A stretch of 64,000 nucleotides of DNA from Hyphococcus sp. (GTDB lineage Bacteria; Pseudomonadota; Alphaproteobacteria; Caulobacterales; Parvularculaceae). Both the position numbers and the translations under genes were made by a program. How positions within the stretch are numbered: the first letter of the stretch is position 1; every line of letters starts with the position of its first letter. The notes below the pieces were generated by a model. The model was not told where the DNA came from and ran no database searches. It saw nothing but the letters and a program-made list of their open reading frames with translations. The stretch is from the NCBI GenBank assembly GCA_021776335.1, contig JAJFGB010000004.1, positions 248,001-312,000 of the forward strand, given 5' to 3'. Of the stretch, positions 53,719-62,973 are shown piece by piece.

Positions 53719-55220
53719 TAATCGCATCCCAGCTTGCCGTTCTGCCGGTCATCACGCCGCTTGTTCTCGCGCCAATCACTTTGTTGCTGCCGAAAGGGCG
53801 TGCGTCCTGGGCGTGGGCGACACTCGTCAGCTGGCTGACCTTTGCCGCATGCATATTCGTGTTGAAAACGGTCGCCGAGACAGGCTTGATTTCCTATTAT
53901 CTTGGCGACTGGGCGCCGCCTTTGGGGATTGAATATCGCATCGATCTCGCCAATGCGCTGGTTTTGTTTCTTGTCTCGGGTATTGCGGCGGTTGTTTTTC
54001 CATTCGCGTACCGTTCCGTGGAACTTGAGGTTGATGAGCGTCAAACCCCGTATTTTTACGGCGCTTTGCTAATCTGCCTGACCGGTTTGTTGGGCGTCAC
54101 CATTACCGGTGATGCATTCAACGTCTTTGTGTTTTTGGAAATTTCATCGCTCTCGACCTATGCGTTGATCGCTATGGGCGCCCGCCGAGATCGGCGTGCG
54201 CTGACCGCGGCATTCAACTATCTCGTTATGGGGACGATTGGCGCGACGTTTTACGTTATCGGGATTGGCCTTCTCTATCAGGCGACTGGTACGCTCAACA
54301 TGGCTGACCTCCATGACCGCCTTGTGGGGCAGGATAATCGCATGGTGCAGGCGGGGTTTGCCTTCATTCTTGTGGGTGTCGGATTAAAACTGGCAATGTT
54401 CCCCTTACACCTCTGGTTGCCTAATGCTTATGCCTACGCGCCATCGGCGGTAACAGCATTCCTCGCGGCGACAGCAACCAAGGTTGCAGTTTATGTCCTG
54501 ATCCGGTTTTTCTATTCAATTTTCGGCTTCGATTTTGCGTTCATGGGTGCGGCTTTTACATACGTGCTTTTGCCCCTTGGTCTCGCAGGCATGTTCGTTG
54601 CTTCGCTGGTCGCCGTCTTTCAGGAAGACGTCAAACGCATGCTGGCCTATTCTTCGGTGGCGCAAATTGGCTATATGTTGCTTGGCCTTTCTTTCGCCAG
54701 CGCTGCAGGGCTGACGGCGACACTTATCCATATCTTTAACCATGCATTGATGAAGGGTGCGCTCTTTATGGCGGTCGCCTGCGTCGTGTTCCGTTGTGGT
54801 TCGCACTCTATTCACGCCTTTGCGGGGCTTTCCAAACGCATGCCTTACACGACCTGGGCGTTTATCCTGAGTGGATTGTCGTTGATTGGTGTGCCGTTGA
54901 CGGTTGGCTTTATCTCAAAGTGGTATCTTTTAGAGGCTGCCTTCGGCGCCGGGCACTGGTATGCAGGATTTTTGATCGTCGCCAGCTCATTGATTGCGCT
55001 CGTCTATATCGGGCGCATCGCGGAAGTCATGCTATTGCGCGAACCGGCGAGCGATGGAAAATACGTTATCGCGGCTAAGGACGCACCGCTCTCGATGTTG
55101 ATCCCCATGTGGGCGCTGGTCGCGGCCAACATCTATTTTGGCGTCAGGACAGAACTGACCGCCGGGCTCGCCGAGCGCGCTGCCGCCGCATTGATGACTT
55201 TTGCAGGAGGCGGGTCATGA
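53715..55220 (+). CDS. mrpD: Mrp-type antiporter subunit D (NuoN/M-like), first
   Basis: 501 aa polytopic membrane protein with about 14 helices of the proton-translocating NuoL/M/N family. Signatures: GDAFNVFVFLEISSLSTYALIAMG (with the conserved acidic residue), KLAMFPLHLWLPNAYAYAPSAV, FQEDVKRMLAYSSVAQIGYMLLGL and IFNHALMKGALFMA. This is the typical MrpD. It should provide one proton pathway. Overlaps mrpC and the next gene by ATGA. Confidence 0.94.
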   Translation: MIIASQLAVLPVITPLVLAPITLLLPKGRASWAWATLVSWLTFAACIFVLKTVAETGLISYYLGDWAPPLGIEYRIDLANALVLFLVSGIAAVVFPFAYRSVELEVDERQTPYFYGALLICLTGLLGVTITGDAFNVFVFLEISSLSTYALIAMGARRDRRALTAAFNYLVMGTIGATFYVIGIGLLYQATGTLNMADLHDRLVGQDNRMVQAGFAFILVGVGLKLAMFPLHLWLPNAYAYAPSAVTAFLAATATKVAVYVLIRFFYSIFGFDFAFMGAAFTYVLLPLGLAGMFVASLVAVFQEDVKRMLAYSSVAQIGYMLLGLSFASAAGLTATLIHIFNHALMKGALFMAVACVVFRCGSHSIHAFAGLSKRMPYTTWAFILSGLSLIGVPLTVGFISKWYLLEAAFGAGHWYAGFLIVASSLIALVYIGRIAEVMLLREPASDGKYVIAAKDAPLSMLIPMWALVAANIYFGVRTELTAGLAERAAAALMTFAGGGS

Positions 55221-56725
55221 TTTCTCCCGGCCTCGCCATTCCTCTTGCGCTCTCAGTTCCGCTGATTGGTTGCGTCCTGATCTGGCTCGCCAACAAATCG
55301 CCAAATTTGCGCGAAGGCGTAACGCTCGTTACGGGCGGCGTTCTTTTGTTTTTGGTTATTACGGTTTTTGCGGCGGTAAGCGAAGGTGACCGGCCGGACT
55401 TTCATTTGATTGAAGTAATCGACGGTTTGCCGATCGCATTTCAGGCTGAGCCCCTTGGCGCCATGTTTGCGCTCATTGCAAGCGGGCTGTGGCTTGTGAA
55501 TTCGGTTTACTCCATCGGCTATATGCGCAGCGGCAACGAGAGCAATCAAACGCGCTTTTATATGAGTTTTGCGGTCGCGATTTCCGCAGCCATGGGTGTT
55601 GCTTTCGCCGCCAATCTTTTTACGCTTTTCATCTTCTATGAAGTGTTGACGCTCTCAACGTTCCCGCTGGTAACCCATAAAGGTAATGACGCCGCACGAC
55701 GCGGCGGCCGGGTTTATCTTGGCGTTCTGATGGCGACATCGATCGGTCTCTTGCTGCCGGCGATCGTCTGGACTTATGCGATTACAGGGACGACGGAATT
55801 TGCTCCCGGTGGCATCATGAGCGCACATGCCGACGCTGTTGGCCCGCTCGCGGGCGTTTTGCTCGGCCTTTATGCGTTTGGTGTTGGCAAGGCGGCATTG
55901 ATGCCCGCGCATCCATGGCTCCCCAATGCCATGGTGGCGCCAACGCCTGTCTCGGCGTTCCTGCACGCTGTCGCCGTCGTCAAGGCGGGCGTCTTTTCCA
56001 TCCTCAAAATCGTTGTTTATATCTTCGGGATTGATTTTCTTCATGACACCGGCGCCGCAACGCCCTTTATGTGGATCGCAGCGGGCTCGATCCTGTTGGC
56101 GTCAGTCATTGCGATGAACAAGGACAATTTGAAAGCGCGGCTTGCCTATTCGACCGTTTCACAACTTTCTTATGTCACGCTCGGTGCGATGCTTGCGACA
56201 TCCATGGGGGTGATGGGCGGAGCCATGCAGATCGCCGCTCATGCGCTCGGCAAGATGACGCTCTTCATGTGCGCCGGCGCAATTTATGTGGCCCACCACA
56301 AGACGCTTATCTCGGAAATGAGGGGGCTTGGCCGGGTCATGCCCATTACGTTCGGCGCCTTTTTCATCGGCGCGATGTCGATTATAGGCCTGCCGCCGAT
56401 GGCTGGGTCCTGGCCGAAGTTCTTTTTAATGGTCGGTGCAGCGGATAACGGTCAGTTGGCAATTATAGCGGTTTTGATGATTTCGTCGATCCTCAACGTT
56501 ATCTATCTTCTGTCAATCCCGGTTCAGGCTTTTTATTTGAACCCCGCGGAAGAGGGTGAAAAACCAAAAGGCGCGGGCGGCGCCGCGATTCAATGGGGCG
56601 CGCTAAAAGAAGCGCCGATCCTCTGTCTCGCCCCGCCGATTGCCACGGCGCTCGGCGCCTTCCTGCTCTTTTTCTTTGCTGACCCGCTTTACAAATTTCT
56701 GACGCCGCTGATCGGAGGTGGGTGA
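55217..56725 (+). CDS. NuoL/M/N-like antiporter subunit, second
   Basis: 502 aa from ATG 55217, which overlaps the mrpD stop (ATGA). About 14 helices, with FTLFIFYEVLTLSTFPLVTHKGN, KAALMPAHPWLPNAMVAPTPVSAFLHAVAVVKAG and NKDNLKARLAYSTVSQLSYV. This shares the NuoL-type signature (LHAVAVVKAG) more than the NuoN one and is probably the N-terminal MrpA-type piece without its C-terminal extension. That completes a split MrpA, with the missing end at 51870-52463. Inference from motif order. Confidence 0.9.
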   Translation: MISPGLAIPLALSVPLIGCVLIWLANKSPNLREGVTLVTGGVLLFLVITVFAAVSEGDRPDFHLIEVIDGLPIAFQAEPLGAMFALIASGLWLVNSVYSIGYMRSGNESNQTRFYMSFAVAISAAMGVAFAANLFTLFIFYEVLTLSTFPLVTHKGNDAARRGGRVYLGVLMATSIGLLLPAIVWTYAITGTTEFAPGGIMSAHADAVGPLAGVLLGLYAFGVGKAALMPAHPWLPNAMVAPTPVSAFLHAVAVVKAGVFSILKIVVYIFGIDFLHDTGAATPFMWIAAGSILLASVIAMNKDNLKARLAYSTVSQLSYVTLGAMLATSMGVMGGAMQIAAHALGKMTLFMCAGAIYVAHHKTLISEMRGLGRVMPITFGAFFIGAMSIIGLPPMAGSWPKFFLMVGAADNGQLAIIAVLMISSILNVIYLLSIPVQAFYLNPAEEGEKPKGAGGAAIQWGALKEAPILCLAPPIATALGAFLLFFFADPLYKFLTPLIGGG

Positions 56726-57012
56726 TGTCTGATCATGATCAAAATCATGGAAAACCTGATGACGGGGGATGGGCGGACAACCCGATTTTTATCCGGGCAT
56801 TCCTCGGCCTGTTGATAATCTCCTGCATTGCAGCTGCGGCGGCGGGTTTGAACGCCGCGTGGCACAACCCGCATCCGCATTTTGCGATTGAGGGCGTCCC
56901 TGCATTTTTTGCGATTTACGGTTTTGGCGCCTTCGTGTTCATCGTGCTCGTCGGCCAGCATCTAAGAAAGCTGGTTGGCCGTAAAGAGGAGTATTATGAT
57001 GAGCGCGAGTAG
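56722..57012 (+). CDS. Small two-helix membrane protein of Mrp operon
   Basis: 96 aa, overlapping the previous stop by ATGA. N-terminal ~25 residues are polar (DHDQNHGKPDDGG) with two hydrophobic helices (FLGLLIISCIAAAAAGL, then FFAIYGFGAFVFIVLVGQHL) and a charged C-terminus RKEEYYDERE. No family recognised. It is placed between the antiporter-like subunits, so it is probably an accessory membrane subunit. The D/H-rich N-terminus mildly recalls the composition of the mrpC insertion. Confidence 0.75.
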   Translation: MMSDHDQNHGKPDDGGWADNPIFIRAFLGLLIISCIAAAAAGLNAAWHNPHPHFAIEGVPAFFAIYGFGAFVFIVLVGQHLRKLVGRKEEYYDERE

Positions 57013-58738
57013 CCTTTTGTCGGTTTTCCTCGACAACCCGGCTGTGATTCTCACGGTTGGCGCGCTGATGTGTGTTGCAACGCCGCGTCATCTGGCAGGC
57101 GTGATCATGTTGGTTGTGACGGCGATCTCAGCGGCAAAGCTCTATTCACTGGGGCTCGGTAATTATGGCGTGTTCGAACTTTTTGGCGAAGAGATTACCA
57201 CTATTCGCATCGATCCGCTGTCGCGTGTCTTTGCCGTCGTCTTTCACATCGCAATAGCGCTCAATGTTATCTATGCCTGGGGTCAGAAAGACCGTGCACA
57301 GAATTTTGCAACGCTCGCCTATCCCGCCGCTGCGCTTGGGGGCGTTCTGGCAGGTGATTTCATTACATTGTTTATCTGGTGGGAGATGGCGGCGATTACC
57401 AGCGTCTTTCTGGTTTGGGCGCCGGGAACGCGTGCGACCTATGTTTCCGGTATGCGCTATCTGGCGATCCAGGTGCTCTCCGGCGTGTTGTTGCTGGCTG
57501 GCGTCGTGCTTTTCTATCGCGAAACCGGATCGTTTGCCTTTGATGCGATTGGCTTGCGCGACGGCGATGGCGCAATCAAACTTGCGGCGTTGGTGATATT
57601 TCTTGCCTTCGGGATCAAGAGCGCGTTTCCGCTGTTGCACAACTGGGTGCAGGACGCTTATCCGAAATCAACGATCTCCGGGACGATTATCCTTTCGGTC
57701 TTTACGACGAAGCTTGCGGTTTATGCGCTGGCGCGCGGATTTGCAGGAACACCGGAGCTTATTTACATTGGCGCGGTGATGACGATCTTCCCGATCTTCT
57801 TTGCGCTCATTGAAAATGATCTGCGAAAAGTCCTGACCTACTCCATCAATAACCAGGTGGGGTTTATGATCGTCGGCATTGGTATTGGAACGGCGGCGTC
57901 GCTCAATGGCGCGGTCGGTTACGCCTTTTCCAACATTATTTTTGAGAGCCTTTTGTTTATGGCAGTCGGCGCTGCGATGTTCCGAACGGGAACGTCCAAG
58001 GCAACGGAACTTGGCGGGCTTTACAGGACCATGCCGTTGACCCTGACTTTTTGCATTATTGGAGCCCTTTCGATTTCAGCTTTTCCGGGCTTTGCGGGCT
58101 TCGTCACCAAGGGGCTTATTGTCGATGGCGCTGCGGGCTTTAACATCTGGATCTGGTTGACCCTGCTCTTTGCGTCTGCCGGTGTGCTTGAACATGCGGG
58201 CATCAAGATCCCCTATTTTACGTTTTTTGCTCATGACAGCGGCAAGCGCCCGAAAGAGGCGCCGGTTCCCATGCTCATCGCCATGGGTGTTGCCGCAATT
58301 CTGTCCATCGGTATCGGGGTCCATCCTGAACCGCTTTATGCGCTCTTGCCTGATCAGGAGCAGATCGCCGGTTACCATCCCTACAGCGCCTATCATATTA
58401 TCGAGCAGCTACAGCTTCTCCTTTGGGCCATACTCGCCTTTGCTGTGTTGATCCTGATTAAATGGTATCCGGCGGAAGTGCCTTCTACCAATCTCGACAC
58501 TGATTGGTTTTACCGGGTGCCGGGCAGGGCTTTTGTCACCTGGGCTGTCGGCGCTGCGCGTGTCATCTGGGTCGCCCTATGGGGGATTTTCTCGGGCCGC
58601 CTGCACGCCCTGATGACCCGCATTTACACGATGCACGGCCCTGAAGGGCAATTGGCGCGCAACTGGCCAATCGGCTTCATGGCGTTGTGGACGGCTGTGT
58701 TGCTTGGCTTCGTGTTGGTGTTGTCATTTCTCGCCTGA
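56996..58738 (+). CDS. NuoL/M/N-like antiporter subunit, third
   Basis: 580 aa from ATG 56996 (ATG 56999 alternative), with GAGGAG upstream. It overlaps the small membrane gene by 17 bases. About 14-16 helices with LAGDFITLFIWWEMAAITSVFLVWA, KSAFPLLHNWVQDAYPKSTISGTII, LIENDLRKVLTYSINNQVGFM and a C-terminal amphipathic region (YRVPGRAFVTWAVGAARVI). This third NuoM/N-like subunit makes the operon richer in antiporter modules than standard Mrp (two: A and D). It could be a second MrpD-like channel. Confidence 0.93.
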   Translation: MMSASSLLSVFLDNPAVILTVGALMCVATPRHLAGVIMLVVTAISAAKLYSLGLGNYGVFELFGEEITTIRIDPLSRVFAVVFHIAIALNVIYAWGQKDRAQNFATLAYPAAALGGVLAGDFITLFIWWEMAAITSVFLVWAPGTRATYVSGMRYLAIQVLSGVLLLAGVVLFYRETGSFAFDAIGLRDGDGAIKLAALVIFLAFGIKSAFPLLHNWVQDAYPKSTISGTIILSVFTTKLAVYALARGFAGTPELIYIGAVMTIFPIFFALIENDLRKVLTYSINNQVGFMIVGIGIGTAASLNGAVGYAFSNIIFESLLFMAVGAAMFRTGTSKATELGGLYRTMPLTLTFCIIGALSISAFPGFAGFVTKGLIVDGAAGFNIWIWLTLLFASAGVLEHAGIKIPYFTFFAHDSGKRPKEAPVPMLIAMGVAAILSIGIGVHPEPLYALLPDQEQIAGYHPYSAYHIIEQLQLLLWAILAFAVLILIKWYPAEVPSTNLDTDWFYRVPGRAFVTWAVGAARVIWVALWGIFSGRLHALMTRIYTMHGPEGQLARNWPIGFMALWTAVLLGFVLVLSFLA

Positions 58739-58765
58739 CACCGTCTGTTCACATTCGGGCACGCG

Positions 58766-59179
58766 TCAATCTTTGGCGATATTTTCAGCGGCGATGGTGC
58801 GGATGCGATTGACCATCGAATGAAGTCCATTTGAGCGTTGTGGCGTCAAATGATCGTTCAAATCAAACGGCGCCAGCGCCGCCTGCGGATCAATATCGGA
58901 AATTGCCTGAGGAGGCTTTCCTGAATAGAGCGCAATCATCAGTGCGACGAGGCCTTTGACGATATGCGCGTCAGAATCGCCCTGAAGCGTAATTACGTCG
59001 CCCTCGCACACGGCGTGTAACCAGACCTGGCTGGCGCAGCCACGCACCTTGTGATCCTCATCGCGAAATTCTTCAGGGTAGGGCGCGAGGCTGCGACCCA
59101 GATCGATCAGATACTTATATCGATCATCCCACTCATCGAGGAATTCAAAATCATCGCGGATTTGCTCAAACGTCGTCAT
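58766..59179 (-). CDS. sufE: SufE-family sulfur acceptor protein
   Basis: 137 aa. SufE accepts persulfide sulfur from the cysteine desulfurase SufS and passes it to the Fe-S scaffold. The active-site cysteine is in GCASQVWLHAVC (~53), with IVKGLVALMIALYSGKPPQAI and a closing RSNGLHSMVNRIRTIA block. Length is normal. suf genes are not adjacent, so it is an isolated copy, convergent with the Mrp operon by about 27 bp. Divergent from the hemerythrin gene at 59302. Confidence 0.94.
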   Translation of the reverse strand: MTTFEQIRDDFEFLDEWDDRYKYLIDLGRSLAPYPEEFRDEDHKVRGCASQVWLHAVCEGDVITLQGDSDAHIVKGLVALMIALYSGKPPQAISDIDPQAALAPFDLNDHLTPQRSNGLHSMVNRIRTIAAENIAKD

Positions 59180-59301
59180 GCGAATGGAGATAAGCTGTTA
59201 GCGGCGCATGGACAAGCCGACCTCGAGCGGCTCGACGAAACCCGCTTGCTTTGATACATATAGTCTTTGATTTTCTGTCATTTTGTGCGGGGGCTCAAGC
59301 G

Positions 59302-59856
59302 ATGACCCTAATTGATGCGATCAAGGATGAGCATGACCGCCTCAGGAGCCGGCTGGTCCTGCTGAAACAAGAAATCGATGTTTGGACCCGCAACGGAGAG
59401 CCGGACTATGATTTGCTCCATCTATTGGCGCAGTATTTCATGAGATTCCCCGATGAAATCCATCACAAAAAAGAAGACCACATATATGACGCCCTTATGG
59501 ATAAGGGCGTTTTAGAAACAGAATATCTCTTAAGATTGAAATCCGAACACGAACAAATGGGCTTGCTTACGACGCAGTTTTCCGAGCATTTTGACGATCT
59601 TCTCGCCCATCATGTTTCGCCGAAATGGACGATGATTGATAAGGTCAAAAAGTTTATTGTAATGCAGGAACTGCACATGGCGGATGAGGAGTCACAATTC
59701 CTGCCGCTTGCGCGAAAAGAGCTCTCCGTAGACCGTCTCAATGAGATCGGCGCCGCGGCGCGAAAAGCGCTGATCAACGATGCAGCGCGAGAGTCGTTCC
59801 AAGAACTAGCCACCATTGATTCCGGAATTGAAAGCCATCTTGCGAAGAAAAAATAG
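59302..59856 (+). CDS. Hemerythrin HHE cation-binding domain protein
   Basis: 184 aa from ATG 59302; the frame extends to 59251 but the extra part is unlike the family. A four-helix bundle with iron-ligand candidates: DEHDRLRS, FMRFPDEIHHKKEDHIY, SEHEQM, and QELHMADEESQFLP. This is the HHE pattern that binds a di-iron centre; relatives sense or store oxygen, iron or respond to nitrosative stress. Soluble. Convergent with the YbjQ gene at 59875. Confidence 0.9.
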   Translation: MTLIDAIKDEHDRLRSRLVLLKQEIDVWTRNGEPDYDLLHLLAQYFMRFPDEIHHKKEDHIYDALMDKGVLETEYLLRLKSEHEQMGLLTTQFSEHFDDLLAHHVSPKWTMIDKVKKFIVMQELHMADEESQFLPLARKELSVDRLNEIGAAARKALINDAARESFQELATIDSGIESHLAKKK

Positions 59857-59874
59857 CGCGCGCGTGCGCGTTTC

Positions 59875-60195
59875 TCAAGCGAAAGCAACCGCTGTTCCGG
59901 AAACTGAGACCATCATCATTGACCCTTTTTCGCCGATGACCTCATAGTCGATGTCAACGCCAACGACAGCATCTGCGCCGAGCTGGCGGGCTTCTTCTTC
60001 AACTTCGCGAAGGGCAATCTGACGGGCTTCGCGCAGTGATTTTTCGTATGAGCCCGATCGACCACCAACAATGTCGCGAATGCCAGCGAACAAATCGCGA
60101 ATTATGTGCGCGCCAAGAATAGCTTCACCGGTAACAACGCCTTTGTATTCACGAACAGACTGCCCGTCGACAGTATGGGTTGTAGTGATGATCAT
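59875..60195 (-). CDS. YbjQ/UPF0145-family (heavy-metal-binding-like) protein
   Basis: 106 aa from ATG 60195; a longer start at 60225 lacks family match. Family blocks: [38 protein letters not shown], then [27 protein letters not shown] with a beta strand [12 protein letters not shown]. YbjQ forms a pentamer-like beta structure of unsettled function. No cysteine-rich motif. A strong terminator at 60282-60312 lies upstream. The start is preceded by GGGAAA. Confidence 0.9.
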   Translation of the reverse strand: MIITTTHTVDGQSVREYKGVVTGEAILGAHIIRDLFAGIRDIVGGRSGSYEKSLREARQIALREVEEEARQLGADAVVGVDIDYEVIGEKGSMMMVSVSGTAVAFA

Positions 60196-60281
60196 TGGAG
60201 TTTCCCTATCAATTGTTGTGTGCACAGGGATTTGATATGGTGATGTTGCAGACCCATTACGAGGGTTTCGCGCTGATCAAT

Positions 60282-60312
60282 AAAAAAGCCGCTCCTTCTG
60301 GAGCGGCTTTTT
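60282..60312. terminator. Bidirectional Rho-independent terminator
   Basis: AAAAAGCCGCTCC-TTCT-GGAGCGGCTTTTT forms a long stem with A/T tails on both sides. It lies between YbjQ (divergent side) and the 3' end of the minus-strand gene at 60359, which it terminates. Confidence 0.85.
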
Positions 60313-60358
60313 TATTTGCGGGAGGGACAACGGTGCGTGTGAAAGTGTTGCGGGTGTA

Positions 60359-61354
60359 TTAACTTGCGTCGGCGCCGGCTACCCAACCGGTGCAGGTGGC
60401 GACATCGTTCAGGCCATGTTCGCCGAGGCAAAAGGCTTCCTCATAGGGCGTGCGTGTTGCGGCGATGCATTGATCGAGGGTCAGTTTCGCCATGGAAAGG
60501 CAGCGCTCCGATTTGTTGTTCTTGGCGTAGACCTCGACGATCTTGGCGTTGATGCCGCCGGTGGAATAGCGCGCGGCGAGATTTAGGACGCGATCCATAA
60601 TGACCCGCGCATTGGCTTCGCTCATACGGCCTTTGTCAGCACTCTCGCCCCAGTCAGCACTCCAGTCACCGCTTTCACTGGCAAGCGCGGGCGCTGTTAC
60701 GCCGCCACTGGTGGTGCGGTTAAAGTCCGGTGCAGCGGGCGCATTTCGTCTTCGGCTGTAATTGGCCGCTTCAGTGATGCGTTTCTGGCTTGGCGCGATG
60801 CGTTTCTTACCCCAGCTGGTTTTCTGCATCGCGTAGGCTTGTTCCTTAAAGGCTTCACCAAGAGCGGTGATGCGGGCGCCGTCCTGCATGGTCATGGCAA
60901 GCACCGCCTCGACAGCCTTATTGGCGCCGCCAAGTTTGCGGATGTAACTCGGATCCTGTGCGAGATTGGAAATAAGTCCGTCCCGACCACCAAGATGGCC
61001 GCGGCGCTTTTTCTTTTTCATTTCCTTGTTCAGGGCTTCTGCGAATTCAGGCGTATCTGCGGCGACCAGGGCTGCGTAAGCGACCCATCCGGCGGCGAGG
61101 TCCTCTGAATTATGCGCAGCAAAACGGCGATGGGCTTCGCGTGTGATATCGGCATTTTTAAACGGCATGGCCTCTATCGTCTCGACGTCTTCACGAAATC
61201 GGATGTAGTCAGCTGCCTGGCGCTCCAGGGCGTTATCTTTTGGTTGAGCGAGCGTGTCGGCTGATACGCCGGTGGCTGCAAAGCCAACAAGTAACGCCAG
61301 AATGGCGCAATGTGGCGATTTCCGTGCGGCTGTGGTGTGTCTGCTACGCGACAT
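60359..61354 (-). CDS. Secreted protein of unknown function
   Basis: 331 aa from ATG 61354, preceded by GGGAGAAG. An N-terminal signal peptide (AILALLVGFAATGVSADTLA) leads into a helical region with a basic block (MKKKKRRGHLGG) and a C-terminal pair of cysteines plus others (RCLSMAKLTLDQCIAATRT, then AFCLGEHGLNDVATCTGW), four in all, which may form two disulphides. I do not recognise the family. Exported with a cysteine-rich end; role unknown. Divergent from the PAS kinase gene. Confidence 0.7.
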   Translation of the reverse strand: MSRSRHTTAARKSPHCAILALLVGFAATGVSADTLAQPKDNALERQAADYIRFREDVETIEAMPFKNADITREAHRRFAAHNSEDLAAGWVAYAALVAADTPEFAEALNKEMKKKKRRGHLGGRDGLISNLAQDPSYIRKLGGANKAVEAVLAMTMQDGARITALGEAFKEQAYAMQKTSWGKKRIAPSQKRITEAANYSRRRNAPAAPDFNRTTSGGVTAPALASESGDWSADWGESADKGRMSEANARVIMDRVLNLAARYSTGGINAKIVEVYAKNNKSERCLSMAKLTLDQCIAATRTPYEEAFCLGEHGLNDVATCTGWVAGADAS

Positions 61355-61631
61355 ACGAATACTTCTCCCAAACATGACGGCCCCCGACAATGGGATCCCC
61401 CGACAAAGCTACCGTCACGATACCGCTGCATGGTTTAACGCTGACCTGACCATCCTAGCCGAATTATACTCAAATTCGACCTGTTCAGGCCGCTGACACG
61501 TTAAATTTCGGGCATTTTCCGTGATTCAGCATTTATTAACGACAACGCGACCATGGTGAAGATGCGTTAACGAATCTAATGGCCGGGTTAACGCCGGCCC
61601 AACCAGTCAGATATCTAAAGCCCTCGTTTCA

Positions 61632-62891
61632 ATGGATTTTCGCCCTCTTTCCTATCTCAAAAGCCGCACAAGTCGTGTGCGCGGCGGCCCCGTTTGGCGA
61701 GGCGGCGCGGGCGATATTGTGCTGAAACTCGATCACGACGGGATCATTCTCGATATTTCTGCGTCGGCGGAAGACATTATCGGCGCTGCGGGCAATCTTG
61801 TGGGCCGCTCGCTCTATGACTTTGTTCGGCGCGAAGATCGGGCGGCAGTGCGCGGGACGCTGAGCCTTGCGATAGAAGGCGATGCGCATGGCGGTAAGGA
61901 TCTGCGCGCTGAATTTCGTTTGTTACGGCTTCGCCGTGCGCCGGCGCTTGCTGAGATTTCGTTTTTGTCGGTTGGGGGCGGGCAGGCAAAGGCGCTGATC
62001 CGTGATCGGGCAGGAGAACTTACAAAATTACGCCAGTCCCGAGCGGCCGCTGAAACCCCGCCTCAGGCGGCTGGGGCGGCGCCGATGTCTGGCGGCGCAG
62101 AGATGATGGCCGATCTCGGTCATGAGCTTAAAACGCCTTTGAACGCGATTATGGGCTTTGCGGAAACCATGGAGGCGGAAACCTTCGGCCCTCTCGGTAG
62201 CGAGAAATACAAAGAATATGCCGGTCACATTCATTCCTCGGGGGCCCATTTGCTGGAGTTGATCGGGTCGATTCTCGACAGCGCCAAGGTCGATGCTGGC
62301 CGTTATGCGTTGGCCCCGGCGCTGACAACGCCCGGTCCGATTGTGCGCGATTGCGCTGAAATGGTTCGCGGGCAAGCGGAAAAGGCTGGGCTTGAGCTCA
62401 CCGTCAATATCGCACCAGGTTTATCGGAAGCGATGCTGGATACCCGAGCGGTAAAACAGATTTTGATCAATCTTCTGTCCAATGCGGTGAAGTTTACCGC
62501 CGAGGGCGGCGTTGAGATTTCGGTTTCAGAAAAATGCGGCGCCCTTGATTTTGTTGTGCGAGACACCGGCATCGGTATGAATCAGATCGCGCTCGCAAAG
62601 CTTGGCGGACGATATACTGAGATTCATCAAAATGGCGTACGCGGATCGACGGGAACCGGGCTTGGACTGTCTCTGGCCTTTTCGCTGGCGAAGCTGCATG
62701 GCGGCGCACTTAGGCTAGACAGTGCGCCGGGTGAGGGAACGACAGCAAGGCTGACATTGCCGCTGCGCAGCAGTCGGAGTGATTTTACGGCGCCGCAGCT
62801 TGGCCTCGGTCGCGCCAGCGATATTCAAAGTCAGCTTGATCGCGTCGCTCAATATCGCCGTGAGCGGGCGTCAAAAGCGAACGCGGCGTAG
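61632..62891 (+). CDS. PAS-containing sensor histidine kinase
   Basis: 419 aa, no transmembrane helix obvious. The N-terminal ~110 residues form a PAS-like domain (LDHDGIILDISASAEDIIG, then SLYDFVRREDRAAV). The kinase core has the HisKA H box in LGHELKTPLNAIMGFAETM, N box ILINLLSNAVKFTAEGG, DTGIGMN and GTGLGLSLAFSL. It is related to cytoplasmic kinases of alphaproteobacterial cell-cycle or stress networks, such as PdhS/DivL types. No response regulator gene is adjacent, so it is an orphan. Confidence 0.93.
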   Translation: MDFRPLSYLKSRTSRVRGGPVWRGGAGDIVLKLDHDGIILDISASAEDIIGAAGNLVGRSLYDFVRREDRAAVRGTLSLAIEGDAHGGKDLRAEFRLLRLRRAPALAEISFLSVGGGQAKALIRDRAGELTKLRQSRAAAETPPQAAGAAPMSGGAEMMADLGHELKTPLNAIMGFAETMEAETFGPLGSEKYKEYAGHIHSSGAHLLELIGSILDSAKVDAGRYALAPALTTPGPIVRDCAEMVRGQAEKAGLELTVNIAPGLSEAMLDTRAVKQILINLLSNAVKFTAEGGVEISVSEKCGALDFVVRDTGIGMNQIALAKLGGRYTEIHQNGVRGSTGTGLGLSLAFSLAKLHGGALRLDSAPGEGTTARLTLPLRSSRSDFTAPQLGLGRASDIQSQLDRVAQYRRERASKANAA

Positions 62892-62973
62892 GGTCTTATA
62901 GAAATTTTATTTTTGGTTTGAATCAAGCCCTATCCCAGATTCTTGTTCATCCCATTCTTTGTCGTTGCGCGCC

